The position numbers and the translations under genes are program-made. This document shows, piece by piece, positions 47,469-56,754 of a stretch of 64,000 bases of DNA. The stretch's first letter is position 1, and each line of letters opens with the position of its first letter. The stretch comes from Methylophaga sp. (GTDB taxonomy: Bacteria; Pseudomonadota; Gammaproteobacteria; Nitrosococcales; Methylophagaceae), in assembly GCA_020831825.1 (NCBI GenBank), contig JAFIFW010000012.1:62001-126000 (forward strand). Direction: 5' to 3'. Below the pieces are notes generated by a model, which was not told the origin of the DNA, did no database searches, and was given only the letters and a program-made list of their open reading frames with translations.

Positions 47469-47984
47469 CTAAAAATCATCAGTAGAAGTAAACAGACCTA
47501 CCCGCAAATCTTTGGCGGTGTAGATATCTCTGCCATCAACAGACACTGTGCCATCAGCAATTGCCAACACTAGTTTGCGAGCGATAACACGCTTCAGATC
47601 AATCCGGTAAGTGACTTTTTTTGCTGTGGGTAATACCTGGCCAGTAAATTTGACTTCTCCAGCTCCCAGAGCACGACCTCTTCCGGGATTTCCATCCCAC
47701 GCCAGAAAAAAGCCCACCAGCTGCCACATTGCGTCCAGTCCCAAACATCCCGGCATCACGGGGTCACCGGGGAAGTGGCAATCAAAAAACCAAAGGTCTG
47801 GTTTGATATCAAGTTCGGCAATGATTTCACCTTTACCATAGGCACCGTCAGTATTGGCTATATGGGTGATGCGATCCATCATCAGCATGTTGGGGACAGG
47901 AAGTTGAGCATTGCCGGGACCGAACATCTCGCCGTGTCCGCATTGCAATAGCTCTTCGTAAGTAAAGGATGATTGCTTGCTCAT
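47469..47984 (-). CDS. fabA: 3-hydroxydecanoyl-ACP dehydratase/isomerase
   Basis: A 171-residue hotdog-fold enzyme that introduces the cis double bond at C10. The catalytic His is in [17 protein letters not shown] and Asp in [16 protein letters not shown]. The length matches the family. It is first of fabA-fabB. I recognised no FabR-type palindrome in the short upstream gap, though I cannot exclude a diverged site. Confidence 0.96.
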   Translation of the reverse strand: MSKQSSFTYEELLQCGHGEMFGPGNAQLPVPNMLMMDRITHIANTDGAYGKGEIIAELDIKPDLWFFDCHFPGDPVMPGCLGLDAMWQLVGFFLAWDGNPGRGRALGAGEVKFTGQVLPTAKKVTYRIDLKRVIARKLVLAIADGTVSVDGRDIYTAKDLRVGLFTSTDDF

Positions 47985-48070
47985 GAAACCTTCTTAAAAC
48001 CCCTGAAATGGGCCGACCATAATAACATGAACCCGGACATACATCGAAACTCAGTCATGCTTCAGGCCAT

Positions 48071-48100
48071 AAAAAAGCCACGACCCTATAAACCGTGGCT
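48071..48100 (-). terminator. Intrinsic terminator of the type I secretion operon
   Basis: On the minus strand AGCCACG pairs with CGTGGCT around a 12-nt loop and is followed by six T residues. It begins 18 bp after the tolC-like stop. Confidence 0.85.
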
Positions 48101-48118
48101 GTTGAATAAAACAGTAAT

Positions 48119-49426
48119 TCAGTTCTGATTCAAAGCACCAATAGCCCTTGCCGTGTCGGGCGCAGGAACATTCAGACTTTCCAGCAACATTCCCATACTG
48201 TTCATAATTCGATAATGCGAGTAAAGCTGATCAAATTGTGCGTTGGTGTAGGCGATACGCGCCCGAAATACTTCGTTCTCGGAATCCAGCAAATCAAGGA
48301 GTGTACGTTGACCCAGATTGAATTGTTGCTGATAGGCATCACGTGATTTTTCTGCCGCCTCTACGTGCTGACGAAGAAAGCTCAGCTGGCTGTTGGCATT
48401 TTCCATGGCATTCCATGACAATCGAACGCTTTCTTCAACCTGACGATGAGTGTTGTTGCGAATTTCAGCAGCCTGGTTGATAAGATAGGCAGTTTCCTGG
48501 CGTCTGGCGGAGTCACGTCCACCACTTAACAGGTTGTAACGAAGACGAAGCATTGCCTGCATATCCTTGTCTCTACCTCTTGCACCGTCGATATTGTGAT
48601 CATGGCGACTGCGAACTTCCAGATCCAGTCTGGGCATGAATGGAGAACGTGCCGTGGCGTGTTGGGCATGAGCTGATTCGACATCAGATGAGGCAGCTTT
48701 GAGTGTTGGATGGTTGTTAATCGCCTGATTAACTGCTTCATCCACACTGTTAGGAATCATGGCGACAGGGGATTCAGGTAAAGACAATGAACTTGGAGCA
48801 ACACCAACAACTCTCAGATATGCAGTTTCAGCGTCGCGAAGATTACTTTGTTCTGCAACCAGATTAGTTTGAGCCAGTGCCAATCGGCTCAAACTTTGTT
48901 CCATGTCTGCACCGCGGCCAACACCTCGCTCGCTTCTGAGCGTGATCTGGTCATGGGTGCGTTGATGCGCCTCAAGGTTAGTTTGAGCAAGCTCCACCAG
49001 TGTCTGCTGTCGCAATACATTGTGATAGGCAAGCACTGCATCAAGTGCGGTATTTTCAGCGACGCTGAATACGCCATAGGAGCGCGAATCCGTGCGTGCG
49101 GTATGACGTTTGACTTCATTCGGTGTGGCAAGCCCGTCGAACAGCATTTGTCTCAATTGTATGCTGGCTTCGTCACGATTTCGGCTGACACTGCCATTGG
49201 TACTCGGATTATTGGTTCTCTCCCAACCTGTGCCTATGGCTAAATCTACAGACGGCAAATAACCTGCTCTTGCCTGACTAATCTCTTGCCTGACAGCCTC
49301 GCGCTCGTTGGCCGCTGCCAGTACAGATGGATTTGTGGCTATGGTATTGCTAACCGCTTCTTGAAGCGTATCTGCAGAGACAGACTGCATGGAAAGCAGC
49401 AAGGGTAGAGTATAAGTAGCAAGCAT
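48119..49426 (-). CDS. TolC/LapE-family outer membrane channel of type I secretion
   Basis: A 435-residue outer membrane efflux protein of the type I secretion (TIGR01844) group. After a signal peptide (cleavage near MQSVSADT), two OEP repeats of coiled-coil helices appear, with SQARAGYLPSVDLAIG and HATARSPFMPRLDLEV at matching positions. RTLLDLLDSENEVFRARIAY is the group's hallmark near the C-terminus. It is last in the operon and should join the LapB/LapC-like pump in a continuous channel. Confidence 0.9.
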   Translation of the reverse strand: MLATYTLPLLLSMQSVSADTLQEAVSNTIATNPSVLAAANEREAVRQEISQARAGYLPSVDLAIGTGWERTNNPSTNGSVSRNRDEASIQLRQMLFDGLATPNEVKRHTARTDSRSYGVFSVAENTALDAVLAYHNVLRQQTLVELAQTNLEAHQRTHDQITLRSERGVGRGADMEQSLSRLALAQTNLVAEQSNLRDAETAYLRVVGVAPSSLSLPESPVAMIPNSVDEAVNQAINNHPTLKAASSDVESAHAQHATARSPFMPRLDLEVRSRHDHNIDGARGRDKDMQAMLRLRYNLLSGGRDSARRQETAYLINQAAEIRNNTHRQVEESVRLSWNAMENANSQLSFLRQHVEAAEKSRDAYQQQFNLGQRTLLDLLDSENEVFRARIAYTNAQFDQLYSHYRIMNSMGMLLESLNVPAPDTARAIGALNQN

Positions 49427-49503
49427 GATGTGACTCCGGAGGGTCTATTTTATTTCAAATCGAGCATAGCACATTTGTAAAATTAGAGAATCGCATGACA
49501 TTT

Positions 49504-50154
49504 CTATCGTAAATCTCTAAATAATATCGCTAAAGATAGTCGATCGGCAATTCCAAGTTTTTGAAATATTGCTGTGAGATGGGCCTTGACGGTTCGCTCC
49601 GTGATATCCATTCTCCGGGCAATCATCTTGTTGGTCGCGCCATGACTCACCAGCTCAGCAACTTCAAGCTCTTTGGGCGACAATGTTTTCACAGCCTGAA
49701 TTTTTTCTTTATCCACTTGTGGCTTGAGACAAATATCATCAATCAGCCCGGAAATGACATGCCGTTCAACCCATACTTCTCCCCTGAGAAGTAGCTGTAA
49801 GGCTTCATGCAATTTGCTGACTGACATGGTTTGGTCAAAGTAACCACGGGCTCCTTGCTTGAGCGCTTCAATTTGAACTTGCATTGATTGCTTTTCGCCG
49901 ATCACTAATACTCGAGTGTTAGGACTGACACTCCGCACTTCATTCAGCAACTTTTTCTGACCATTTCCGATGGACTCTTGATGGCAGAGCAGCAATGCGG
50001 GTTCACTATCAATCTCTCGAAGCAGGCTATCAATTGACTCAAAACTGACCGTCTCATAGTACTGGGCAAAACTGTCTACCTCTGCCATCTGCTGTAATAG
50101 CGAATCTGGCATTATCTGAAATAATGATGCTTTTTCAGTCACGTAAGAATCCAA
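49504..50154 (-). CDS. LuxR-type transcription factor with degenerate receiver domain
   Basis: A 216-residue NarL-like protein. The C-terminal helix-turn-helix is intact (LSPKELEVAELVSHGATNKM, RTVKAHLTAIFQKLGI). The N-terminal receiver keeps the fold pattern but lacks the acidic pair at beta-1, has Cys-His-Gln in PALLLCHQES where the phosphorylated Asp belongs, and shows IGEKQ and YFDQTM in place of the Thr and Lys motifs. It is probably phosphorylation-independent. It lies between the HlyD-like and TolC-like genes, which it may regulate (inference). Confidence 0.88.
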   Translation of the reverse strand: MDSYVTEKASLFQIMPDSLLQQMAEVDSFAQYYETVSFESIDSLLREIDSEPALLLCHQESIGNGQKKLLNEVRSVSPNTRVLVIGEKQSMQVQIEALKQGARGYFDQTMSVSKLHEALQLLLRGEVWVERHVISGLIDDICLKPQVDKEKIQAVKTLSPKELEVAELVSHGATNKMIARRMDITERTVKAHLTAIFQKLGIADRLSLAILFRDLR

Positions 50155-50167
50155 TTGTCATGCTCAC

Positions 50168-51499
50168 TCATCGCTCCCTCAGTGCTTCGTTTTTGGCCTT
50201 GAGGATTGGCTTCATCAAATAATCCAGGACCGTTTTCTTGCCCGTCATAATGTCTACTGCCACCGTCATACCGGGAATAATTTCAAGTTGCTCGCTGTTG
50301 CGTTCAATATAATTTTTATCTGTTCGCAGGTAAATGAGATAAAAGCTTTCATCTCGGTCATTGGTGATTGTGTCGGCACTGATGCGCTCGAGGGTCGCAG
50401 GTAGACCTCCAAAAATCGAGAAATCATAGGCTGTGAATTTAATCATGGCATTCAGACCCGGTCTCAAAAAGGCAATGTCCGCTGGTCTTATTTGCGCCTC
50501 AATCAGCAGGTTATCTTCGACAGGTACAATTTCAACCAGATCCATTCCAGGTTGTACCACACCACCGACCGTGCTGACCTTGAGTTGCTTTATCGTACCT
50601 CTCAGTGGCGCTCGGACATTGGTTCGAGTCACACGATCTTCAAGAGCCAGAATCGATTCCTGGGTTCTGGCCAGTTCTGCACGCACTTCACTGAGTTCAT
50701 TGCCGGCATTGGCTCGGAATCGTGAATTTGTCTCTTCAATCTTTTGACGAACCTCATTCAACGCTGAGCGAATTCGCGGAATCGCCAATCGGTTAGCTTC
50801 CATTTCCCCCTCAAGATCGTTGACAACTCTTCGTAATCTCAACAGTTCAACTTCAGACAGCACGCCTTGCGCAACTAATGGTTCAGACATGTCCAGTTCA
50901 CGCTTGCTCAGCTCATAACTGCGCGTTAGCTGCTCCTGTCTTGCCTGACGTTCGACCAGCTCTTGATTACGTTGATGTATTTGTTGCTGTAACACCTGAA
51001 TAGTATCATTGAGTTCAACTTGTCTTGAACGATACAAAGCCTGCTCATTGGCAGCCAGTGAAGGCTGTGCCATGACCAGCTCCTCTGGCAGAACCAAGGG
51101 GATTCCCTCCGCCTCAGCTTCCAATCGCGTTGTCCTGGATAACAACTCCCAGTACTTCAGTTGACTCTCCCTGAAGGATGAGGCAAATCGAGTGTCGTCA
51201 ATACGCAGCAACACTTCTCCCTGCTCTACCAGTTGACCCTCGGCAACGGTAATTTCAGCTACAATACCGCCTTCAAGATTCTGAATAACCTGTAAGCGGC
51301 TTGATGGCACTACTCGCCCTTCACCTCTTGTAACCTCATCCAGCTCGGTCACACTAGCCCACCAGCCTGCAAAGATGAAAAAAATCAGGGTGACAAACAG
51401 CAGAAGATGTCCGGCACTGTGGGTCGATTCCATTGTCGCCGCACTGACCTCGGACATAAATTCCACATCATCAGGATGACTGCGTCTGAACCAGGCCAT
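50168..51499 (-). CDS. HlyD/LapC-family type I secretion membrane fusion protein
   Basis: A 443-residue adaptor with one N-terminal membrane helix (LLLFVTLIFFIFAGWWAS), a lipoyl half-motif (VIQNLEGGIVAEITVAEGQ), a long alpha-helical coiled coil (about 120-290) and a beta-barrel with VRAPLRGTIKQLKVSTVGGV. PGMTVAVDIMTGKKTVLDYL near the end is typical of the HlyD family. It starts 4 bp after the ABC transporter stop and bridges it to the outer membrane channel. Confidence 0.92.
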   Translation of the reverse strand: MAWFRRSHPDDVEFMSEVSAATMESTHSAGHLLLFVTLIFFIFAGWWASVTELDEVTRGEGRVVPSSRLQVIQNLEGGIVAEITVAEGQLVEQGEVLLRIDDTRFASSFRESQLKYWELLSRTTRLEAEAEGIPLVLPEELVMAQPSLAANEQALYRSRQVELNDTIQVLQQQIHQRNQELVERQARQEQLTRSYELSKRELDMSEPLVAQGVLSEVELLRLRRVVNDLEGEMEANRLAIPRIRSALNEVRQKIEETNSRFRANAGNELSEVRAELARTQESILALEDRVTRTNVRAPLRGTIKQLKVSTVGGVVQPGMDLVEIVPVEDNLLIEAQIRPADIAFLRPGLNAMIKFTAYDFSIFGGLPATLERISADTITNDRDESFYLIYLRTDKNYIERNSEQLEIIPGMTVAVDIMTGKKTVLDYLMKPILKAKNEALRER

Positions 51500-51503
51500 C
51501 TGA

Positions 51504-53684
51504 TTACCCCTTGGATACCCGAATATGGCCGCTCTTCAGTGCAGTCATGATTTGTTCTCTTGGCCCATCGGCCACCAGTTTTCCCTGATCCATAACGATA
51601 ATTCTGTCCACCAGGCTCAGCAAGGAGGCTCGGTGCGTCACCAATAACAGTGTTTTATTTTCAATCACTTCCGTCAGTTTTGATTTAAAACGTTCTTCAG
51701 TACTGTTATCCATTGCGTTGGTAGGTTCATCCATTACCAGAACGGGTGGATCCATCAACAGGGCTCTGGCGACAGCAATACTTTGCCGTTGTCCTCCTGA
51801 AAGTCCTTCACCTCGCTCACCCACCTGCATATCAAACCCGGACGGATGCCGATTGACAAACTCCGTCACGCCAGCAAGATCCGCCGCCCTGAGTATTGCC
51901 TGATCGTCTGCATGGGGAGAGCCAATAGCGATATTGTCGCGAACACTGCCATAGAACAAGACAACATCCTGTGGTGCGTAACCAACACATCGCCGCAGAT
52001 CCACAGGATCAATCTGTCTCAGATCAGTGCCATCAAGCAAGACGGCTCCTGCATTGGGCTCGTACAGACCGAGTATAAGTTTTTCAATTGAACTCTTTCC
52101 AGAACCAATACGACCAATAATAGCGACTTTTTCACCCGGCTCAATACGAAACGAAACATTGCTCAGGGCATCAATCGGCTGCTCCGGATAACGGAAAGTC
52201 ACTTCTTTGAATTGCAGTCCACCTTTGAAGGCTTCCCGATGCAGAAATTCTCTGCCATTGGGTCTTTCTACAGGAAGATTCATCAGGGAGTTGAGCGAGT
52301 GCAAAGCTGCTTTTGATTGATGATAACGCCCTAGTATTCCAGCCAGCTGTCCCATCGGGGCAAGAGCCCTGCCTGTCAGAATAGTGCTGGCAATCAATGC
52401 CCCCATGGTAATCTGGTTTTCGGTGATCAAATAGACCCCATAAACAACCACGGCAATGGTCGTCATTTGTTGAATGAAGGTTGTCAGATTGACCGCAGTC
52501 GACGATAACAAGCGCGCCCGCTGGCTGAACCTGGCAATGAAACCGATATTTTGCTCCCATTTGCGCTGCATCGGTGTTTCCGCCCCTAGGCTTTTAATGG
52601 TTTCCAACCCTGTCAGCGTCTCAATCAAGGTCGCACTCTTCTGCCCTGAGTGTCTGAATAATTGCCGAATCACCCTGCCAAGCGGAATTTGAAAAATTAC
52701 ACTGATCAGAATGGTCAACGGGATCGCTGCGAGAGGAATATATGCAAGATCACCGGCCAGCATCCAGATAACCAGAATAAAGAGAAACGCAAAAGGCAGA
52801 TCGATCAGCGTAGTCAAGGTCGCTGAAGTAAAAAAGTCCCGAAACGATTCAAATTCATGCAAATTGTTGGCGAATGCCCCAACAGAATTCGAACGCGCCG
52901 ACATCTTGATGCCTAATACTCGCTCAAAAATCGTTGCCGATAAAATAACATCGGCTTTTTTACCGGCGCTATCAATGAAGTAACCTCTCAGTGTTCGAAG
53001 CAGCAGCTCAAAAGTGAACACGGTGCCCACGCCAATTGCCAGCACCCACAATGTTTCAAGGGCATGATTGGGCACCACACGGTCATAGACATTCATAATG
53101 AACAATGGTGACGCCAAAGCAAATATATTGACCAGAATTGAAGCCACAAACACTTCACTATATATCGGCCAGAAGCGCATGATGGTGCCCCAGAACCAAT
53201 GGCTTGTTCTTGGAATTACACTGTCTTGGGTACGCTTGTCGAACTGCTGAGCTGGTTTGATAAAGATGGCATAACCGCTATATTCCTCAGCCAGCTGCTT
53301 CAATGGAATTTCAGTCTCAGCACCGTCGGTCTCCGGAAAAATCACTCTGGCGGTTTCGCCTTTTGTCTCAAGTAAAATGCATGCTGTCGTGTTACTTAGA
53401 AGTAACACTGCCGGCAGAACCAGATTGGAGATTTTCTTCAGTGGTCGTTTGACAACTTTGGAGCGCAGCCCGGCACGCTCTGATGCTCGACTAAATAAGG
53501 CCGGGGTCAGTTTATTGTCAACCAGTGGCAAACCCGCGACTAATGACTCTGCACTATGGGGCTTATTGAGCATTTTCGACAGAATCGTCAGACACACCAG
53601 TAACGGATCGTCCTCAGTGTGGATACCATTCTCTGCCTGCCATGAATGCTGGCTGTTCAAATTGTTATCCTGCCCACTGTCCAT
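51504..53684 (-). CDS. LapB-type type I secretion ABC transporter
   Basis: A 726-residue exporter half-transporter. The N-terminal C39-like domain (about 1-130) lacks the catalytic Cys of true bacteriocin peptidases, as in LapB/RTX-type exporters. Membrane segments lie at about 165-440. The ATPase domain has Walker A GRIGSGKSSIEKL, signature LSGGQRQSIAVARALL, Walker B VLVMDEPTNAMD and the H-loop His in LVTHRASLLS. Substrates of this group are large C-terminally signalled adhesins or RTX proteins. It is first of the secretion operon. Confidence 0.93.
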   Translation of the reverse strand: MDSGQDNNLNSQHSWQAENGIHTEDDPLLVCLTILSKMLNKPHSAESLVAGLPLVDNKLTPALFSRASERAGLRSKVVKRPLKKISNLVLPAVLLLSNTTACILLETKGETARVIFPETDGAETEIPLKQLAEEYSGYAIFIKPAQQFDKRTQDSVIPRTSHWFWGTIMRFWPIYSEVFVASILVNIFALASPLFIMNVYDRVVPNHALETLWVLAIGVGTVFTFELLLRTLRGYFIDSAGKKADVILSATIFERVLGIKMSARSNSVGAFANNLHEFESFRDFFTSATLTTLIDLPFAFLFILVIWMLAGDLAYIPLAAIPLTILISVIFQIPLGRVIRQLFRHSGQKSATLIETLTGLETIKSLGAETPMQRKWEQNIGFIARFSQRARLLSSTAVNLTTFIQQMTTIAVVVYGVYLITENQITMGALIASTILTGRALAPMGQLAGILGRYHQSKAALHSLNSLMNLPVERPNGREFLHREAFKGGLQFKEVTFRYPEQPIDALSNVSFRIEPGEKVAIIGRIGSGKSSIEKLILGLYEPNAGAVLLDGTDLRQIDPVDLRRCVGYAPQDVVLFYGSVRDNIAIGSPHADDQAILRAADLAGVTEFVNRHPSGFDMQVGERGEGLSGGQRQSIAVARALLMDPPVLVMDEPTNAMDNSTEERFKSKLTEVIENKTLLLVTHRASLLSLVDRIIVMDQGKLVADGPREQIMTALKSGHIRVSKG

Positions 53685-53738
53685 TGCCTAGGTGATGACT
53701 CCATGCAAAATGTGATGAGTTTCACAGTTTTTTACTTT

Positions 53739-53750
53739 ACTGTAAACAGT
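53739..53750. promoter_or_regulatory. Palindrome ACTGTAAACAGT in the divergent secretion-operon promoter region
   Basis: A perfect inverted repeat with 5-bp arms and a 2-bp centre, midway between the lapB-like start and the divergent small gene. It is a plausible binding site for a dimeric regulator such as the LuxR-type protein of this operon, which is inference. Confidence 0.35.
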
Positions 53751-53804
53751 TACGCATCTACATTAGCTAACAAGTACTCATTAAACAATCCATGGACCGC
53801 ATAG

Positions 53805-54143
53805 ATGGCATATGTAAAGCGAGATTCGACAGGCAAGATCCTGCAAATTTTTGACAGCCCTCAAGCGGATGCTAATGAGTTCCTCTCACTCAATTCATCA
53901 GAGCTTATTGCTTTCCTGGGAGAATCAGCCCAATCAGATTCAGCTAGAACCATTCTGAGCAGTAGTGATGCCGCCATGATACGGGTATTGGAAGACTTGA
54001 TTGAAACGCTGATCGACAAAGGCATCATTCTGTTTACCGATTTGCCTGCAGCCGCACAACAAAAGCTCTCTCAGCGACAACACGTGCGCTCTCGCTTGCA
54101 AGCTTTGGAAAATCTTATGGATGAAGAACAGGATCTTTTCTAA
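53805..54143 (+). CDS. Conserved hypothetical protein, often mislabelled tryptophan synthase beta-like
   Basis: A 112-residue soluble protein. It begins AYVKRDSTGKILQIFD and has a helical core with MIRVLEDLIETLIDKGIILF and TDLPAAAQQKLSQRQHVRSR, ending in acidic residues. Similar proteins in Pseudomonas carry the misleading name tryptophan synthase subunit beta, but it has no PLP-enzyme features and is far too short. It is divergent from the type I secretion operon and converges with der. The function is unknown. Confidence 0.75.
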   Translation: MAYVKRDSTGKILQIFDSPQADANEFLSLNSSELIAFLGESAQSDSARTILSSSDAAMIRVLEDLIETLIDKGIILFTDLPAAAQQKLSQRQHVRSRLQALENLMDEEQDLF

Positions 54144-54157
54144 AGGAAAGGCGCTGT

Positions 54158-55576
54158 TTAACGCTGCTTCTTGGGCGATAATTTGCGTCTTGGTGGACGC
54201 GTTTTTGCAGCAGGCTTTTTAACTGCCGCAGCAGGTGAAATGCCCCGTCGCTCGCGGAAAGGGTTATCGCCTGTTTTGAATTCAATCATCACCGGAGTAC
54301 CATCAAGCCTTAGTGATTTTCTGAAGAAATTCTCCAGGTAGCGACGATAGCTGTCTGGTGTCGCTTCGGTCTGATTGCCGTGAATGATAATTCTGGGCGG
54401 GTTTTTACCACCAAGGTGCGCGTAACGATATTTGATGCGGCGACCATGCACCAGAGGCGGCGGATGGTCCGCTACGGCATCTTCAAGAATTCGGGTCAAT
54501 CTGGAAGTCGGGGGTTTGATCATGGCAGATTGATACGCCAAGCGAACTGATTGCAGTAACAGCCCCACACCACTGCCATGTAATGCAGAGATAAAGTGTG
54601 TTTTGGCATATGACAAAAATGGCAGCCGTCTTTCAATATTGGCGGCCACCCATTCACGTTCTGTTTTGTCCAGTCCATCCCATTTATTGACCGCAATAAC
54701 CAATGCCCGACCACTCTCAACGATCAATCCGGCAAGGTGCAAATCCTGATCGACAATGCCCTCATGAGCATCTAACACCAACATCACGACATTGGCATCT
54801 TCGAGCGCCTGCAGCGTTTTGAGGATACTGAACTTTTCCAGGGTTTCTGAAACTCTGGAGCGGCGCCTGACACCCGCCGTGTCAATCAGTGTGTACTGAA
54901 CACCATCTTTCTCAAATGGAATGTGGATGCTGTCTCTGGTGGTTCCTGGCTCGTCAAAAGCAACGACCCGTTCTTCACCCAGCAAACGGTTAATCAGTGT
55001 CGATTTACCAACATTCGGTCTGCCCAGCACCGCCAGCCGAATTTCATCATCATTGGCTTCAAGTTCTGAAGTTTCATGAGTGACTGAGGGTATTTTGGCG
55101 CTGATGCGCTGTAACAGCTCACTGATGCCACGCCCCTGAGTAGCCGAAATAACCTGTGGCGTATCCAGGCCCAGTGCAAAAAACTCGGCCGCGACTATAT
55201 CCCTGTGCTCGCCTTCAGTTTTGTTGATGACCAACAAGACATCTTTGCCGTCCTGCCTGAGCATGCTCGCGATACTTTGATCTGCTGCACTCATTCCTGC
55301 TCGGCCATCGACAACAAACAGAATCAAATCTGCCGAGTCAATCGCCAAGCGAGCCTGCTTGCGCATCAACTCAGCCATATTGTCAGTCTGCTCTGTCAGA
55401 CCGCCAGTGTCGATCAGGATAAAGCGATTATTCTCTTCATCTACATTGCCATAGATGCGATCACGGGTCAGTCCTGCATAATCAGCAACCAGCGCATTTC
55501 TGGTGCGCGTTAATCGATTAAACAGGGTCGACTTGCCGACATTTGGACTACCTACCAAGGCAACTACAGGCTTCAT
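54158..55576 (-). CDS. der: Ribosome-associated GTPase Der (EngA)
   Basis: A 472-residue double-GTPase needed for 50S assembly. The first G domain has GSPNVGKSTLFNRL and DTGGL. The second has GRPNVGKSTLINRL, DTAGV and NKWDG. A C-terminal KH-like domain follows, with a basic tail (about 445-472). The first G4 motif reads NKTEG, with Glu where Asp is usual, so guanine recognition in that domain may be altered. It lies downstream of bamB (5-bp gap), as in E. coli. Confidence 0.95.
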   Translation of the reverse strand: MKPVVALVGSPNVGKSTLFNRLTRTRNALVADYAGLTRDRIYGNVDEENNRFILIDTGGLTEQTDNMAELMRKQARLAIDSADLILFVVDGRAGMSAADQSIASMLRQDGKDVLLVINKTEGEHRDIVAAEFFALGLDTPQVISATQGRGISELLQRISAKIPSVTHETSELEANDDEIRLAVLGRPNVGKSTLINRLLGEERVVAFDEPGTTRDSIHIPFEKDGVQYTLIDTAGVRRRSRVSETLEKFSILKTLQALEDANVVMLVLDAHEGIVDQDLHLAGLIVESGRALVIAVNKWDGLDKTEREWVAANIERRLPFLSYAKTHFISALHGSGVGLLLQSVRLAYQSAMIKPPTSRLTRILEDAVADHPPPLVHGRRIKYRYAHLGGKNPPRIIIHGNQTEATPDSYRRYLENFFRKSLRLDGTPVMIEFKTGDNPFRERRGISPAAAVKKPAAKTRPPRRKLSPKKQR

Positions 55577-55581
55577 TGGGA

Positions 55582-56754
55582 CTAGGGAATCCTAATCGCA
55601 GCAACTGTGCCGTCAGTCACAGATACATAAAGCACACCATCAACAACTTGCGGCTGGCTTCGAATTGCTGAACGTCGACTGATTTGCTGTCTTGCAACAA
55701 AACGGCCATCGTCTCTTGCGATCCAGTGAAGATAACCTTCCAGATCACCGACCACGACATAATCACCAGCAACAACTGGCGCTGTCAGATTTCGTCTCAG
55801 TAGTCGGGTTTGTCGCCACAGTGAATCACCAGAGCCGTCCTGAATGGCCCAGACATATCCAGTATCATCACTGACATAAACAGCTTCACCATAAACAGCA
55901 TCGAGTCCTCTGCGAGAGGACATTTCTCGTGTCCAGTAATTCTGACCTGTAGGAAGCGAAATAGCTGCGACATTACCTTGATGCGATACGGCATAAACGA
56001 TATCGTTGATGACTTTGGGGTCACCATCTATATCAACTAGGCGCTCAAGCTCCGTTCTGCCACTGGGCACTGCCAGGGTATTTTCCCAAACAATGCTCCC
56101 ATCTCGACTGGCAAGCGCAACTAACCTGCCATTGTCAAAACCGGCAATAACGACATTACCCGCAATTACCGGGGCACTGACACCTCGCAAGCTCAGTAAC
56201 GGAACGGCACGTTGATGTGTCCAAAGTACGTTTCCAGATTCAGCGGCAAGACCACTGACTCGGCCATCTGCAGTTCTGACAGCAATAATGCCGTTGGCAG
56301 CGGTCGGTGGAGCCAGCACTTCACTGGTGAGTGTGCGACGCCACAGGATCTCGCCTTTTTCTGGTGTCAGGGCAATAATTTCGCCTCTTTGAGTCCCCAC
56401 CAGAACCATGCCCTCTCCACCACCAATACCAGTGACAACGGGTACCCGAAGGTTTACTCGCCATAAACGTCGACCTGAATCTACCGCATGACTGCTGACT
56501 ACGCCCGTATGGTCCACTGAAAAGACCTTGCCATCGTTAATCCAGATCTGATTGAGCGAGTAGTCATCTCCGACACCGGCCCCCGTGCTGGTTGACCAAA
56601 TCACTCTCGGCTCGATCTCGGCTTCAAATTCAGTTAATTCTGCAGGCGGAGCCTCATAAACCTCTTCCGCAAAAAAGTTTCTGACTGTTCCGCAAGCTGT
56701 CAAACCGGACAATAAAATGGCAATTGCTATGCCATGAAACCAATTAGCTTTCAT
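55582..56754 (-). CDS. bamB: Outer membrane assembly lipoprotein BamB
   Basis: A 390-residue lipoprotein with lipobox LTAC at about residue 21, then an eight-bladed PQQ-type beta-propeller shown by repeats such as GRRLWRVNLRVPV, GEILWRRTLTSEV and GSIVWENTLAVPSG. BamB helps BamA deliver unfolded barrels. It overlaps yfgM by 11 bp. Here it sits in the same block as bamA. Confidence 0.94.
   Translation of the reverse strand: MKANWFHGIAIAILLSGLTACGTVRNFFAEEVYEAPPAELTEFEAEIEPRVIWSTSTGAGVGDDYSLNQIWINDGKVFSVDHTGVVSSHAVDSGRRLWRVNLRVPVVTGIGGGEGMVLVGTQRGEIIALTPEKGEILWRRTLTSEVLAPPTAANGIIAVRTADGRVSGLAAESGNVLWTHQRAVPLLSLRGVSAPVIAGNVVIAGFDNGRLVALASRDGSIVWENTLAVPSGRTELERLVDIDGDPKVINDIVYAVSHQGNVAAISLPTGQNYWTREMSSRRGLDAVYGEAVYVSDDTGYVWAIQDGSGDSLWRQTRLLRRNLTAPVVAGDYVVVGDLEGYLHWIARDDGRFVARQQISRRSAIRSQPQVVDGVLYVSVTDGTVAAIRIP

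Noticed and set aside
53805-54143. Tryptophan synthase beta subunit
   Set aside because: 112 residues, no PLP lysine motif and no fold features of TrpB; the name is a known misannotation of similar proteins.
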